Positions 6,818-15,718 of a stretch of 64,000 bases of DNA are shown here, one piece after another. How positions within the stretch are numbered: the first letter of the stretch is position 1; each line of letters opens with the position of its first letter. The notes beneath the pieces were generated by a model. It saw only the letters and a list, made by a program, of their open reading frames with translations, had not been told where the DNA came from and did not search any database. The stretch is from NCBI RefSeq assembly GCF_009687865.1, contig NZ_BLAE01000045.1:1-64000 (forward strand), given 5' to 3'. This DNA is from Acrocarpospora macrocephala. GTDB taxonomy: Bacteria; Actinomycetota; Actinomycetes; Streptosporangiales; Streptosporangiaceae. Made by a program: the position numbers and the translations under genes.

Positions 6818-7312
6818 ATGAGAATTCATCGAACCGGCCTGGCCGTCGGCCTCCTGATCGGCCTGCTCGCCGGGTGCGGCCAGTCGCCCGCGAACACCGG
6901 AGTCGCGTCCCTCAAGGACGGCGCCACCCCCGGCGCCAGCGCGTCCGCGTCGGCCTCGGCCGATCCTCGCGCGTTCGCGCAGTGCATGCGGGACAACGGC
7001 GTGGACATGCCCGATCCCGGCCCGGACGGCACCTTCGGCGAGCTGCCCAAGACCACCGGCAACGTCGAGAAGGCGCTACAGGCCTGCCGATCGCTCGCGC
7101 CCGCAGGCGACATCGACCCGACGGATCCTGAAGTCCAGGAGGCGTTGCGCCAGTTCGCGGGGTGCATGCGCGCGAACGGCGTGGACATGCCCGACCCCGA
7201 CCCGGCGTCCGGGCGAATCGCCATGGAAGGGCTCAACCGGAGCGACCCCAAGGTGCTGAAGGCCTTCGACGCCTGTCGCGACAAGCTCTCCCCCCTGACC
7301 GGAGGAAAGTGA
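6818..7312 (+). CDS. Lipoprotein with duplicated CMRxNGVDMPDP motif
   Basis: 164 residues with a lipoprotein signal peptide, LLIGLLAGCGQS; the lipobox LAGC puts the lipidated Cys at about residue 22. The mature protein has two copies of a module beginning FAQCMRDNGVDMPDPGPDG and FAGCMRANGVDMPDPDPAS. Each module contributes another conserved Cys near its end (LQACRSLAP, FDACRDKL). Four paired cysteines suggest two disulfide-bonded units outside the membrane. The family is common in actinomycetes directly upstream of HlyD-like/MacB-like genes but lacks a defined function; a periplasmic accessory to the exporter is likely. The stop overlaps the next gene's ATG. Confidence 0.8.
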   Translation: MRIHRTGLAVGLLIGLLAGCGQSPANTGVASLKDGATPGASASASASADPRAFAQCMRDNGVDMPDPGPDGTFGELPKTTGNVEKALQACRSLAPAGDIDPTDPEVQEALRQFAGCMRANGVDMPDPDPASGRIAMEGLNRSDPKVLKAFDACRDKLSPLTGGK

Positions 7313-8369
7313 TGATCGATCAGGAGGTCGCGGTCGAGGCTCCGGCTCGGCACCGGCGGCGCGGGCGGACCGCGCTCGCGGTCGGCGGCGCCACCGCGGT
7401 GCTCGCCGCCGCGGTCGTGGCCGCCGTCGGGGTCGGCGGCGGGGACGAGCCCGCGGTCACCCGTACGCCCCCGGCCACCGCCAGGGTCGAGCGAACCACG
7501 CTCAACGCGACCGAGACCGTCGCCGGGTCCCTCGGCTTCGGCGACCCCACGACCGTCCGCGCCGCCGGGCAGGGCACGATCACCTGGCTGCCCGAGGAGG
7601 GCAAGACGATCAAACGGGGCCGGGCCGTCTACAGCGTGGACAACGACAAGGTGCCTCTGTTGTACGGCACGCTGCCCCTCTACCGCACGCTGTCCAGCGG
7701 CGTGGAAGGCCGAGACGTCGAGGAACTGGAGAAGAACCTCAAAGCCCTCGGCTATGACGGGTTCACCGTGGACCGGACCTTCACGTCGGCCACGGCGAAC
7801 GCGGTCGAGGAGTGGCAGGACGACCTCGGCGTTCCCGTCACCGGCCGGGTCAGCCCCGGCGACGTCGTGCTCGCACGGGCAGCCATCCGGGTGGCCGACG
7901 TGACGTCCGTGGCCGGTTCTCCCGCCAGCGGGCCCGTCCTCGCGTACACGGGGACCCGGCAGCAGGTCGACGTGGACCTGGACGTGGCCGACGCCGACCT
8001 GGTGAGGAAGGGCGTCGCGGCCACGGTCGAGCTGCCCAGCGGTGCGACCGTCGAGGGGAAGGTGACCAGCGTCGGGAAGGTCGCCACGACGAGCACCGGC
8101 CAGAACCCGGTCACCACGATCCGCGTGGTGGTCCAGCCGGCCAAGCGGCTGTCCGCGTACGACAAGGCGCCCGTGGACGTGACGATCGTGTCCAGGACCC
8201 GGGCGGACGTGCTCGCGGTCCCGGTGAACGCGCTGGTCGCGCTGGCTGAGGGCGGCTATGCCGTACAGGCGGTGGACGGCTCTTACCTGCCGGTCGAGAC
8301 GGGCCTGTTCGCGGACGGGCAGGTCGAGGTCACCGGGGTCGCCGAGGGCGCCGCCGTGGTGGTGCCGCG

Positions 8370-8373
<4 letters not shown>
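7312..8373 (+). CDS. HlyD-like membrane-fusion/adaptor protein with peptidoglycan-binding domain
   Basis: 353 residues. One N-terminal TM helix ([22 protein letters not shown], roughly 22-45) is followed by a lipoyl/barrel-sandwich half ([20 protein letters not shown]… [19 protein letters not shown]). A PG_binding_1 insert follows at about 125-175 ([20 protein letters not shown], then [18 protein letters not shown]). It ends with a beta-barrel/membrane-proximal part. This is the adaptor architecture of actinobacterial MacA-like proteins that link an ABC exporter to the wall. GGAGGAAAG immediately precedes the ATG, and the gene overlaps the lipoprotein stop by 1 bp and the ATPase start by 4 bp. 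Expected partner: the ATPase/permease pair downstream. Confidence 0.88.
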
Positions 8374-9046
<673 letters not shown>

Positions 9047-9050
<4 letters not shown>

Positions 9051-10240
9051 CCTATCGGCCCGCGCGGATGAGCCCGCGGGACGTGGTGCGGGTGGGCGGA
9101 GCAGGACTGCGGTCGCGCCCGCTGCGCGTCTTCCTGTCGGCTTTGGGCATCGCCATCGGGATCGCGGCCATGCTTTCCGTGGTCGGCATCTCGGCGTCCA
9201 GCCAGGAGGACCTCAACCGCCGGCTGGCCGCCCTCGGCACCAACCTGCTGACGGTCGCGCCCGGGCAGTCCCTGTTCGGCGACCACTCGCACCTGCCGGC
9301 CGACGCCGAGCGGATGATCGCCCGGATCGGGCCGGTGACGGCGGTGACCGCGATCGGGACCACGCCCGCCAAGGTGTACAGGAATGACCGGATCCCGGTG
9401 GCGGAGAGCGGCAGCATCGCGGTCACCGCGACCCGGCTGGACCTGCTCGGCAAGGTGAGCGCGACGGTCGCGGCCGGCGCGTGGCTGAACGCGGCGACCG
9501 AACGCTACCCGGCCGTGGTCCTCGGCGCGACGGCGGCCGACCGGCTCGGCGTCTACCAGCCCGGCCCCGCGCAGCGGGTGTGGCTGGGCGGGGAGTGGTT
9601 CACGGTCGTCGGGGTGCTGGCTCCCGCGCCGCTCGCGCCCGAGCTGGACACCGCCGCGCTGGTCGGCTGGCCCGTCGCCGAGGAACGGCTCGGCTTCGAC
9701 GGATATCCCACGACGGTGTACACCCGGGCCGAGGAGTCCCAGGTCGTGGCCGTGCAAGGGGTGCTGGCGGGGACCGCCAACCCGGAGAACCCGCAGGAGG
9801 TCAAGGTTTCGCGGCCGTCGGACGCGCTGGCCGCCAAGCAGGCCACCGACGCGACGCTCAACGCGCTGCTGCTCGGCCTCGGCGGGGTGGCGCTGCTGGT
9901 CGGCGGGGTCGGGGTGGCCAACACCATGGTCATCTCGGTCCTGGAGCGGCGGGCGGAGATCGGCCTGCGCCGGTCGCTCGGGGCCACCCGGGGGCAGATC
10001 CGGCTGCAGTTCCTGGCCGAGTCGCTGCTGCTTTCGCTGCTCGGCGGCGTCGGCGGGGTGCTGCTCGGCATCGGGGTGACCGGGGCGTACGCGACCTATC
10101 AGAGCTGGCCCGCCATCGTGCCCGCCTGGGCGATGATCGGCGGCGTGGTGGCGACGCTGGTCATCGGCGGGCTCGCCGGTTTCTACCCCGCCGTCCGGGC
10201 CGCCCGGATGCCCCCCACGGAGGCCCTTGCGACTCCCTAG
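9047..10240 (+). CDS. FtsX-like/MacB-type ABC permease
   Basis: About 397 residues with the MacB topology. TM1 is near residues 22-45 ([20 protein letters not shown]), followed by a large extracytoplasmic MacB_PCD domain of roughly 200 residues. Three C-terminal TM helices follow ([59 protein letters not shown]), with the FtsX signature [26 protein letters not shown] at 9047 overlaps the ATPase stop (GTGA); GTG at 9044 is an alternative. It completes the two-component-controlled exporter operon 4692-10240. Confidence 0.92.
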
Positions 10241-10977
10241 GTTCGCTGGAGTAGGAGGGTGACGAAGCCGAGGACGCCCCGGTAACCGTTGAGCCACATG
10301 TCGCGGTGGGTGAGGGCCGCTGCGCGGGCGTCGGCGGCGTCCGGGCCGGGGTGTTCGTTGGCCCAGCGAAGGAGGGATCCCGTCCAGGACCACTCGTAGT
10401 CATCCCATTCGGACAGGTCGCTGGTGTACGCGTAGACCGTGTCGAAGCCGGCGGATTCGGCGGCGGCGACGGTGCCGGGCAGGTCCAGGTACTCCGACGG
10501 GTCGGTGCCCAGGCGGGTGAGCGCCTCCGGCGTCGGTTCGCGTTCCCAGAAGCCTTCGCCGACCAGCGCGAGCCCGTTCGGGCGCAGGTAGCGGCGGACG
10601 TGCTCGACGGTCGGGAGAAGGCCGCCGAACGCGTGCGTCGCGCCGACGCAGAGCACCAGGTCGTACTGCTCGGCCACCGGGAAGTCGGCGGCCGGCTTGT
10701 TGTGCAGGCGGATCCGCTCCCAGACACCCTGCATTTCGGCCATACGCTCGGCCGCCTTGAGCCCTTCGGCGGAGATGTCCACGCCGTCGGCGGTCGCGTC
10801 GTGATACATCGCCAGCGCCCGCAGCGCCCAGGCCCCCTCGCCGCAGCCGAGGTCGAGAATCCTCGCGCCTTCGGGCAACCGGGCCCGGCGGAGCAGCCGG
10901 GTCACCTGCGCGCCGGAGACCGGCGCGGCGATGGGATGGTCACGATGAGCGAGATGGCTGATGAGCTGGCGATCCAT
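10237..10977 (-). CDS. Class I SAM-dependent methyltransferase
   Basis: About 246 residues. Motif [20 protein letters not shown] lies near the N-terminal third; acidic motif II is [10 protein letters not shown]; post-II is [15 protein letters not shown]. This is a Rossmann-type methyltransferase acting on a small molecule. The C-terminal half carries [15 protein letters not shown] and [14 protein letters not shown]. An upstream ATG at 11043 would add 22 residues; I prefer ATG 10977 ([15 protein letters not shown]) because the extension looks unlike the family, but neither start has a strong ribosome-binding site. It is convergent with and overlaps the FtsX stop by 4 bp. Substrate is unknown and no biosynthetic neighbours are present. 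Confidence 0.8.
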   Translation of the reverse strand: MDRQLISHLAHRDHPIAAPVSGAQVTRLLRRARLPEGARILDLGCGEGAWALRALAMYHDATADGVDISAEGLKAAERMAEMQGVWERIRLHNKPAADFPVAEQYDLVLCVGATHAFGGLLPTVEHVRRYLRPNGLALVGEGFWEREPTPEALTRLGTDPSEYLDLPGTVAAAESAGFDTVYAYTSDLSEWDDYEWSWTGSLLRWANEHPGPDAADARAAALTHRDMWLNGYRGVLGFVTLLLQRT

Positions 10978-11069
10978 GGGGTCCAACTCTGTCCTATCTC
11001 CCGCAGCGCGCACCAGCCGTTTAAGACCTACCGGTATCGCCATCGCAAGCAGATCGCAGGAAGCAGCGA

Positions 11070-11462
11070 GTGAGCGACACCGAACCGCAGACCGCGAGCG
11101 GAAAGGTGCTCTGGCACTTCACGATGTCACTGGACGGATTCGTGGCGGGGCCCAACCACGAGATGGACTGGATGATGACCGGAATCTCTGCCCGTCCGGG
11201 CCTGATCGACGAGTACGTCAAGACCACGGGCGCCGTGCTGGGGGGGTCGAGACGGTTGGACGTCTCGGGCGACAGCCGCCCGTACGGCGGCTCCTGGGAC
11301 GGACCGATCTTCGTGCTCACTCATCACCCCGAGGATGCGACGCTCGCCGTCCGGCCTGAGCACGTGCAGGTAACTGGGTTGGCGTCAGGCCCCTGCGGAG
11401 CGGATGTTGCGGTAGCGGGTTTGTTGTGGTTCATCCCCAGGTGGTGCCCGCCGGTTCCTTGA
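11070..11462 (+). pseudogene. Dihydrofolate reductase/RibD C-terminal-domain protein, truncated
   Basis: The first ~100 residues are a clear RibD_C/DHFR-like N-terminus: KVLWHFTMSLDGFVAGPNHE, MDWM, AVLGGSRRLDV and GPIFVLTHHP. A normal member continues with VTFV…DVAEAVRxAKxAAGGKxV and a C-terminal sheet of about 70 residues. Here similarity stops near 11365 and the frame runs on into the antisense of the next gene (GLASGPCGADVAVAGLLWFI) before a stop at 11462. The substrate/NADPH site is thus incomplete. I call it a broken gene; the last 30 bp overlap the carboxymuconolactone decarboxylase gene. Confidence 0.7.
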
Positions 11463-11892
11463 TGGCGGTGTTGATACGGTTGAAGAAGTTGGCGGTGGCG
11501 ATCCAGAGGATCAGAGCCGCGCGCTGCGGCTCGTCGTAGTGGCCGCTTAGGCGCTCCCACAGCTCGTCCGGCACGGCCTCGCCGGTGCGGTCGCTGAGCC
11601 GGGTCATCGTCTCAGCCAGTTCGAGTGCCGTACGCTCCGCTTCCGAGAAGTACGGTGCCTCCCGCCAGGCCGCCACCGCCCACAGCCGCTCGTCGCTCAT
11701 CCCGGCCTTCCTCGCGGAAATCCCGCCCGCGTACACGCAGGCGCTGCAGCCGTTGATCTGGCTGGCCCGCAGGTGCACCAGCTCCAGAGTCTCCTCCGGC
11801 ACTCCTCCCTTGGATTTGGCCTTGACGAGCCCTTGGATGGCCGTCATCACGCCAGGGAGGGCCATCGCCGGGTTGCTCATCCGTGCTTCCAT
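11431..11892 (-). CDS. Carboxymuconolactone decarboxylase/AhpD-family protein (ECF41 target, COE type)
   Basis: 153 residues of the CMD/AhpD fold with the redox motif CSAC in ASQINGCSACVYAGGISARK and the conserved E and H positions of AhpD-like peroxidase partners (WREAPYFSEAERTALELAET). Such genes are the C of the COE set (carboxymuconolactone decarboxylase, oxidoreductase, epimerase) typically adjacent to ECF41 sigma factors. Here the sigma gene is divergent, 73 bp away. The ATG at 11892 has an ideal GGAGG. A promoter matching the ECF41 consensus lies between the two genes. It probably handles an oxidative or reactive-substrate stress; the in vivo substrate of COE proteins is unknown. Confidence 0.9.
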   Translation of the reverse strand: MEARMSNPAMALPGVMTAIQGLVKAKSKGGVPEETLELVHLRASQINGCSACVYAGGISARKAGMSDERLWAVAAWREAPYFSEAERTALELAETMTRLSDRTGEAVPDELWERLSGHYDEPQRAALILWIATANFFNRINTAIKEPAGTTWG

Positions 11893-11937
11893 AATTCCTC
11901 CAGGTCACACCGGGTTGTTTCGGTTCGTCATCGGTAT

Positions 11938-11964
11938 GACGGGACTTAACGGGAGGATGTGACC
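11938..11964 (-). promoter_or_regulatory. ECF41-type promoter for the CMD gene, overlapping the sigma gene's RBS
   Basis: On the minus strand GGTCACA (11964-11958) is followed by exactly 16 nt and CGTC (11941-11938). The established ECF41 target consensus is TGTCACA-N16-CGTC, so only the first base differs. It points toward the CMD gene start at 11892. On the plus strand the same bases include the GGGAGGA ribosome-binding site of the sigma gene (ATG 11966). Binding of the holoenzyme would therefore sit on the sigma gene's own leader. Confidence 0.75.
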
Positions 11965-11965
11965 G

Positions 11966-12856
11966 ATGGATGAGAACGAGTTCCTGGCGGACCGGTTCGA
12001 GGCTCACCGCGGGCGGCTCAAGGCGGTGGCCTACCGGATGCTTGGTTCGCTGAGCGAGGCCGACGATGCCGTACAGGAGGCCTGGATCCGGCTCAGCCGT
12101 ACCGACACCACCCAGGTGGAAAACCTGGCCGGCTGGCTGACCACGGTGACCGGGCGGGTCTGCCTGGACATGCTCCGATCTCGTGCCTCCCGGCGTGAGG
12201 ATCCCCTGGAGGAGCACCTGCCGGACCCGGTCATCAGCCCCGCCGACGGGATCGAGCCCGAGCATGAGGCACTGCTGGCCGACTCGGTGGGTCTGGCCCT
12301 ACTGGTCGTCCTGGAGTCCCTGGCACCCGCGGAGCGGCTGGCGTTCGTCCTGCACGACATGTTCGCGGTCCCCTTCGATGAGATCGCACCCATGGTGGGG
12401 CGGACCCCCGCCGCCGCCCGACAACTCGCCAGTCGTGCCCGGCGGAGGGTGCAGCGTTCAGCGCCCACCCCCGACCTCGACCTGACCCGCCAGCGCCAGG
12501 TCGTGGACGCCTTCCTGGCCGCCTCACGCGGCGGCGACTTCGACGCCCTCGTCGCCGTCCTGGACCCGGATGTGGTCCTACGGGTCGACACGCCAGGCGG
12601 CCTGCGGGTCGTCCGGGGCGCGCCGGACGTGGCCAGCCAGTCGCTCCTCTTCAGTCGCTCCACCAGCACCGCACAATCCACCTTGGCCGCGCTACCCGCC
12701 CTGGTAAACGGCACCGCCGGCGTCATCGGCACCATCAACGGCCAACCGATTTCAGTCATGAGCTTCACCATCCTCGACGCCAGAATCGCGGGCATCGACA
12801 TCCTCGCCGACCCCACTCGCGTGGCCAGCCTGGACCTGACCGCACTGGAAATCTGA
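11966..12856 (+). CDS. ECF41-group RNA polymerase sigma factor (SigJ-like, SnoaL-like C-terminal domain)
   Basis: 296 residues. Sigma region 2 (FEAHRGRLKAVAYRMLGSLS, DDAVQEAWIRL, NLAGWLTTVTGRVCLDML) and region 4 (LAPAERLAFVLHDMFAVPFD, VGRTPAAARQLASRARRRV) are followed by a SnoaL/NTF2-like domain of about 100 residues (DAFLAASRGGDFDALVAVLD, LRVDTPGGLRVVRGA). That extension replaces an anti-sigma factor in ECF41 proteins and tunes activity in cis. The genomic partner (CMD gene) and matching promoter support the assignment. No anti-sigma gene is present. Confidence 0.93.
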   Translation: MDENEFLADRFEAHRGRLKAVAYRMLGSLSEADDAVQEAWIRLSRTDTTQVENLAGWLTTVTGRVCLDMLRSRASRREDPLEEHLPDPVISPADGIEPEHEALLADSVGLALLVVLESLAPAERLAFVLHDMFAVPFDEIAPMVGRTPAAARQLASRARRRVQRSAPTPDLDLTRQRQVVDAFLAASRGGDFDALVAVLDPDVVLRVDTPGGLRVVRGAPDVASQSLLFSRSTSTAQSTLAALPALVNGTAGVIGTINGQPISVMSFTILDARIAGIDILADPTRVASLDLTALEI

Positions 12857-12945
12857 CACCGTCCCATCAATTGAATACCGCGCTTGAATGCCGCAACTGG
12901 CTGATCGATCTGTCCGTGGATTGCCCACGACCATAGCTCGGGGCC

Positions 12946-12978
12946 CATCTGATCCGGCCGGGGTGGCCGGATCAGATG
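12946..12978. terminator. Perfect 14-bp hairpin between convergent genes
   Basis: CATCTGATCCGGCC (12946-12959) and GGCCGGATCAGATG (12965-12978) form a perfect stem with a 5-nt GGGGT loop. It lies 90 bp after the sigma-factor stop and 63 bp from the NlpC/P60 stop, so it can serve both convergent genes. There is no U-tract, as is common for actinomycete intrinsic terminators. Confidence 0.75.
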
Positions 12979-13041
12979 AATCCAGTGCCCCATGGAGCGA
13001 GCGGATCGAGGCCGGGGCACTTCCTTAGCTACTGTCGCTGT

Positions 13042-14226
13042 TTACTTCTTGGGTGTGGGTGCTTTGGGAGTGGGACGAGTGGCGCCTTGGAAGGTGGACA
13101 TGTAGTGCTTTGAGTTGAGGACGTTTGCTTTGCGGACTACGTCGCCGGTTTTGGGGGCGTGGATCATTGTGCCTTTGCCGATGTACATGCCGACGTGGGC
13201 GGGGTGGGCGCGGGTGCCGCCGAAGAACATGAGGTCGCCTGGGCGAAGGTCTTTGATGGCGACGGGGTGGCCCTGGCGGATTTGAGTGCCGGTGTAGTGG
13301 GCCAGGTCTGCTCCGGCTTTGGCCCAGGCGGCCATCACCAAGCCTGAGCAGTCGAAGCCGACTCGGGCGGCTCCTCTGCCGATTCCCCGGCTGGGGCCCT
13401 TGTCGTTCCCGCCGCCCCAGGTATAGGGCGTGCCCAGCCAGCTTTTGACCGCCGCAACAGCGATCTCCCCAGGCTTCTGGTCGTGCGCAGGTTGGGGCTT
13501 GGTGGCAGGCTTTGGGCTGTTCGCGGGTCTCGGGCCGGGTTCGGATTCTTTGGCAGTCCCGGGCCTTTCTCTGTTTCCCCGCTTCTCGCCGATCCCCAGA
13601 TTTTCGCCGCTCCCCCGGTTTTTCCCGGTCCCCTGATTTCTCCTGGTCTCCCGATTTTCCCCGGTCCACGGCTTTTTGCTGGTCCCCAGATTTTCTCCAG
13701 TCCCGGACTTTCCACCGATCTTGAGCTCTTCGCCAGTCTTAGGCCTTTCGCGAGGCTTGGGATTCCAACTGATCTTGGGATTCCAGGTGGTTATTGGTGC
13801 CTCGCTGGGCGTGGAGTTCCAACCGGTTATTGGGTCTCCGCTGGGCGTGGAATTCTCCCTGGTGGGGTGGAGCGGGGGTTGGAAATGGTTTGGTGGGAGG
13901 GTTTCGTTGCGAGGTGGGCATGAGGGGCGGCGGGTGGGCAGGTGTGGTGGAGTGGGAGTATCTCGATCATCGGTGTGAGGTAGGAAGCGGGTAATGAATG
14001 TGTTCCACCAGTATTCCTGTTGTGCTACCCAGTCTTCCCAGTGTTCTTCCCAGGTGGACAGATCTTCGAAGTGGTCGCGATCGTTGGTGAATACGTTTGG
14101 TGCGACCCAAGATCGATCGGGGTAAGGCCGGACGACGGCACAGGGACGTCGGGGAATGTCGGCCAATGCGGGTCCGGCGAAGGCGACGCCGGTGATTGCG
14201 GATGCGGCGAGCAGCGCTGGTAGCAC
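13042..14226 (-). CDS. Secreted NlpC/P60 (C40) peptidoglycan endopeptidase with long low-complexity linker
   Basis: 394 residues. A signal peptide (MLPALLAASAITGVAFAGPALA) and an N-terminal Trp-rich segment (WEEHWEDWVAQQEYWWNTF) are followed by a Pro/Asn/Gly-rich linker of ~150 residues with degenerate GTGENxGxxxK units. The NlpC/P60 domain starts near 255: the nucleophile Cys is in VGFDCSGLVMAAWAKAG, the His in HPAHVGMYIGKG, and the third polar residue is likely in MIHAPKTG. It cleaves D-Glu-mDAP-type stem peptide bonds in the wall. GTG 14226 is chosen because GGAGG precedes it. The T-rich third positions of the linker differ from the usual GC-rich codon use. Confidence 0.92.
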   Translation of the reverse strand: MLPALLAASAITGVAFAGPALADIPRRPCAVVRPYPDRSWVAPNVFTNDRDHFEDLSTWEEHWEDWVAQQEYWWNTFITRFLPHTDDRDTPTPPHLPTRRPSCPPRNETLPPNHFQPPLHPTRENSTPSGDPITGWNSTPSEAPITTWNPKISWNPKPRERPKTGEELKIGGKSGTGENLGTSKKPWTGENRETRRNQGTGKNRGSGENLGIGEKRGNRERPGTAKESEPGPRPANSPKPATKPQPAHDQKPGEIAVAAVKSWLGTPYTWGGGNDKGPSRGIGRGAARVGFDCSGLVMAAWAKAGADLAHYTGTQIRQGHPVAIKDLRPGDLMFFGGTRAHPAHVGMYIGKGTMIHAPKTGDVVRKANVLNSKHYMSTFQGATRPTPKAPTPKK

Positions 14227-14285
14227 GGGCTCCTCCTAGGCTCGAAGGGAAATCGAGCCCAATGGTGGAGCGAGTAGGCACCGCC

Positions 14286-14340
14286 CAATTGACCGAGTGG
14301 GATTCTGTGGATAACACTGGAAGGAGGATTCGGTCAATTG
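14286..14340. repeat. 11-bp inverted repeat enclosing a perfect DnaA-box-like 9-mer
   Basis: CAATTGACCGA (14286-14296) and TCGGTCAATTG (14330-14340) are exact reverse complements 33 bp apart. The enclosed segment contains TGTGGATAA (14306-14314), the reverse complement of TTATCCACA, a perfect E. coli-type DnaA box. It begins 60 bp upstream of the NlpC/P60 start, so it could also be a regulatory palindrome for that gene. It opens the DnaA-box-like array described next. Confidence 0.7.
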
Positions 14341-14396
14341 CCCGATGATGACGAGGTGGCCAGTTCAGCGGGTCTTAATAAAGATCCAGAGCGCCG

Positions 14397-14880
14397 GACG
14401 ACTTATCCACAGGCGAGTAACGCATCATCACCAAGAGGGTGTGGTGCTCATCCACAGGCGCATGACACATCAGCTCCTCGACGGCGCGCAGCACCCGCTC
14501 CCGAGTCTTGGCGGCGACCGGCCCCGTGCCGCGCAACGCCCGGGACACGGTGGCGATGGACACGCCGGCCCGTAGAGGTGCGGTACTCATCCGCAGGGGC
14601 GGGGCGCATCATCACAGGAGGTGCGGCACTCATCCGCAGGGGCGGGGCGCATCTGGCGGTATTCATGACGCCGGCCGCTGGCACTTCGCAGTCCGCAGGC
14701 TTCCGTCTCCGTGACAAGTGTTGATTTGGTCGGCTCACCCGACGCGGCCTGGCGCGTGCCGCATCGTGACGGCGTGCAAAGCGCCACGAGTGTGCGCGCT
14801 TATCCATAGGGCGTGACGCATCATCGCCACGAGCGTGCGGAGCTTATCCACAGGGTGTCATGTGTTGTTGCGGCCGGGTG
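14397..14880. repeat. Array of six ~43-bp degenerate repeats, each with a DnaA-box-like core
   Basis: Cores occur at 14403-14411 (TTATCCACA), 14448-14456 (TCATCCACA), 14587-14595 and 14630-14638 (TCATCCGCA), 14800-14808 (TTATCCATA) and 14844-14852 (TTATCCACA). Each is followed by AGG and, in most copies, a CGCATCATC-like segment. Adjacent units are spaced 43-45 bp. Positions 14577-14610 and 14620-14653 are a 34-bp direct repeat differing by one base. Three cores here fit the actinobacterial DnaA box (T/C)(T/C)(G/A/C)TCCACA, plus the one inside the inverted repeat at 14286-14340. With the LacI relic at ~14474-14590, this explains most of the 655-bp gene-free interval 14227-14881. Confidence 0.75.
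14474..14590 (-). pseudogene. LacI-family HTH fragment inside the repeat array
   Basis: The minus frame reads LRAGVSIATVSRALRGTGPV, then AAKTRERVLRAVEEL. This is the DNA-binding HTH and hinge start of a LacI/GalR repressor (…DVAxxAGVSxATVSRAL…V…TRxRVxxAVxxLGY). It has no effector domain and no proper start, and is interrupted on both sides by the 43-bp repeat units. It is a relic: about 35 residues of a ~340-residue protein. Confidence 0.65.
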
Positions 14881-14881
14881 G

Positions 14882-15718
14882 TTACATGGGCTGGAGGCCG
14901 TACACGGATTCGGCGGTGGATTTGAAGATCTGGTTGTGGGTGGTGGGGGTGAGGGATTGGGCGAGGGTGGTGACTTGGGAGTAGGTGGCGGCTAGTTCGC
15001 AGACGGGCCAGTCGGAGCCGAACATGACGCGGGAAGGGCCGAAGGAATTGAGGATGTGGTCGGTGTAGGGGGTTAGGTCGGCGGGTTTCCAGTTTGTCCA
15101 GGAGGCTTCGGTGACCAGGCCGGAGAGTTTGCAGGTGATGTGGGGGAGTTTGGCGAGGGTGGCTATTGAGTCCGACCAGGGGGTTAGTTCGCCGGTGGCG
15201 ATGGGGGGTTTGGCGGCGTGGTCGAGGACGAAGCGGAGGTCGGGGAGGGTGGCGGCGACCTCGTGGGCGATCGGGAGTTGGGGGGTGAGGACGAGGAGGT
15301 CGTAGACGAGGTCGGCGGCGGCTACCGCGAGGAGGCCGCGGCGGACGTCGGGGCGGGCGAACCAGTGGGGGTCGGGTTCGTCCTGGATCTGGTGGCGGAT
15401 GCCGACGAGGAGGTCGCCGCCGGGGAGGGTGCGGAGGCGGGCGAGTTGGTCGGAGACGTCGGGGGCGGTGAGGTCGACCCAGCCGACGACGCCGCGGATG
15501 AGGCCGTCGGAGGCGGCGGCGAGGGCGAGGAACTCCTCGGTCTCGGAGATGTCGCTGACCGTCTGGACCAGGACGGTTCCGGTTACTCCGGCTGCCGACG
15601 TCTCTCGGCGCAAGTCGTCCAACCCGTACGGCCGGCGCAACGGCGCCAGTGCTTCACCCGCCATCCACCCATATGTCCGGCGAGACGGATCCCAAAGATG
15701 ATGATGACTGTCAATCAT
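14882..15718 (-). CDS. Amidohydrolase, probable L-fucono-1,5-lactonase
   Basis: About 278 residues of the COG3618 amidohydrolase_2 family. The N-terminal metal motif is MIDSHHHLWDPSRRTYGWM, with further conserved GVVGWVDLTAP, DLRFVLDHAAKPPI, HITCKLSGLVTEA and the C-terminal RVMFGSDWPVCEL. This family includes fuconolactonase and 4-sulfomuconolactonase. I chose ATG 15718 (metal motif at the N-terminus, as usual) over an upstream ATG at 15796; it overlaps the aldo/keto reductase stop by 8 bp. In the operon it would open the lactone made by the dehydrogenase to L-fuconate. Confidence 0.88.
   Translation of the reverse strand: MIDSHHHLWDPSRRTYGWMAGEALAPLRRPYGLDDLRRETSAAGVTGTVLVQTVSDISETEEFLALAAASDGLIRGVVGWVDLTAPDVSDQLARLRTLPGGDLLVGIRHQIQDEPDPHWFARPDVRRGLLAVAAADLVYDLLVLTPQLPIAHEVAATLPDLRFVLDHAAKPPIATGELTPWSDSIATLAKLPHITCKLSGLVTEASWTNWKPADLTPYTDHILNSFGPSRVMFGSDWPVCELAATYSQVTTLAQSLTPTTHNQIFKSTAESVYGLQPM

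Noticed and set aside
5351..6829. 492-codon minus-strand frame opposite the histidine kinase
   Set aside because: Arg/Gly/Pro/His-rich shadow with no motif; the plus strand carries all kinase boxes.
14286..14880. Chromosomal origin of replication (oriC)
   Set aside because: DnaA boxes are present, but dnaA/dnaN, AT-rich unwinding region and the large box number of actinomycete oriC (around 20) are all missing.
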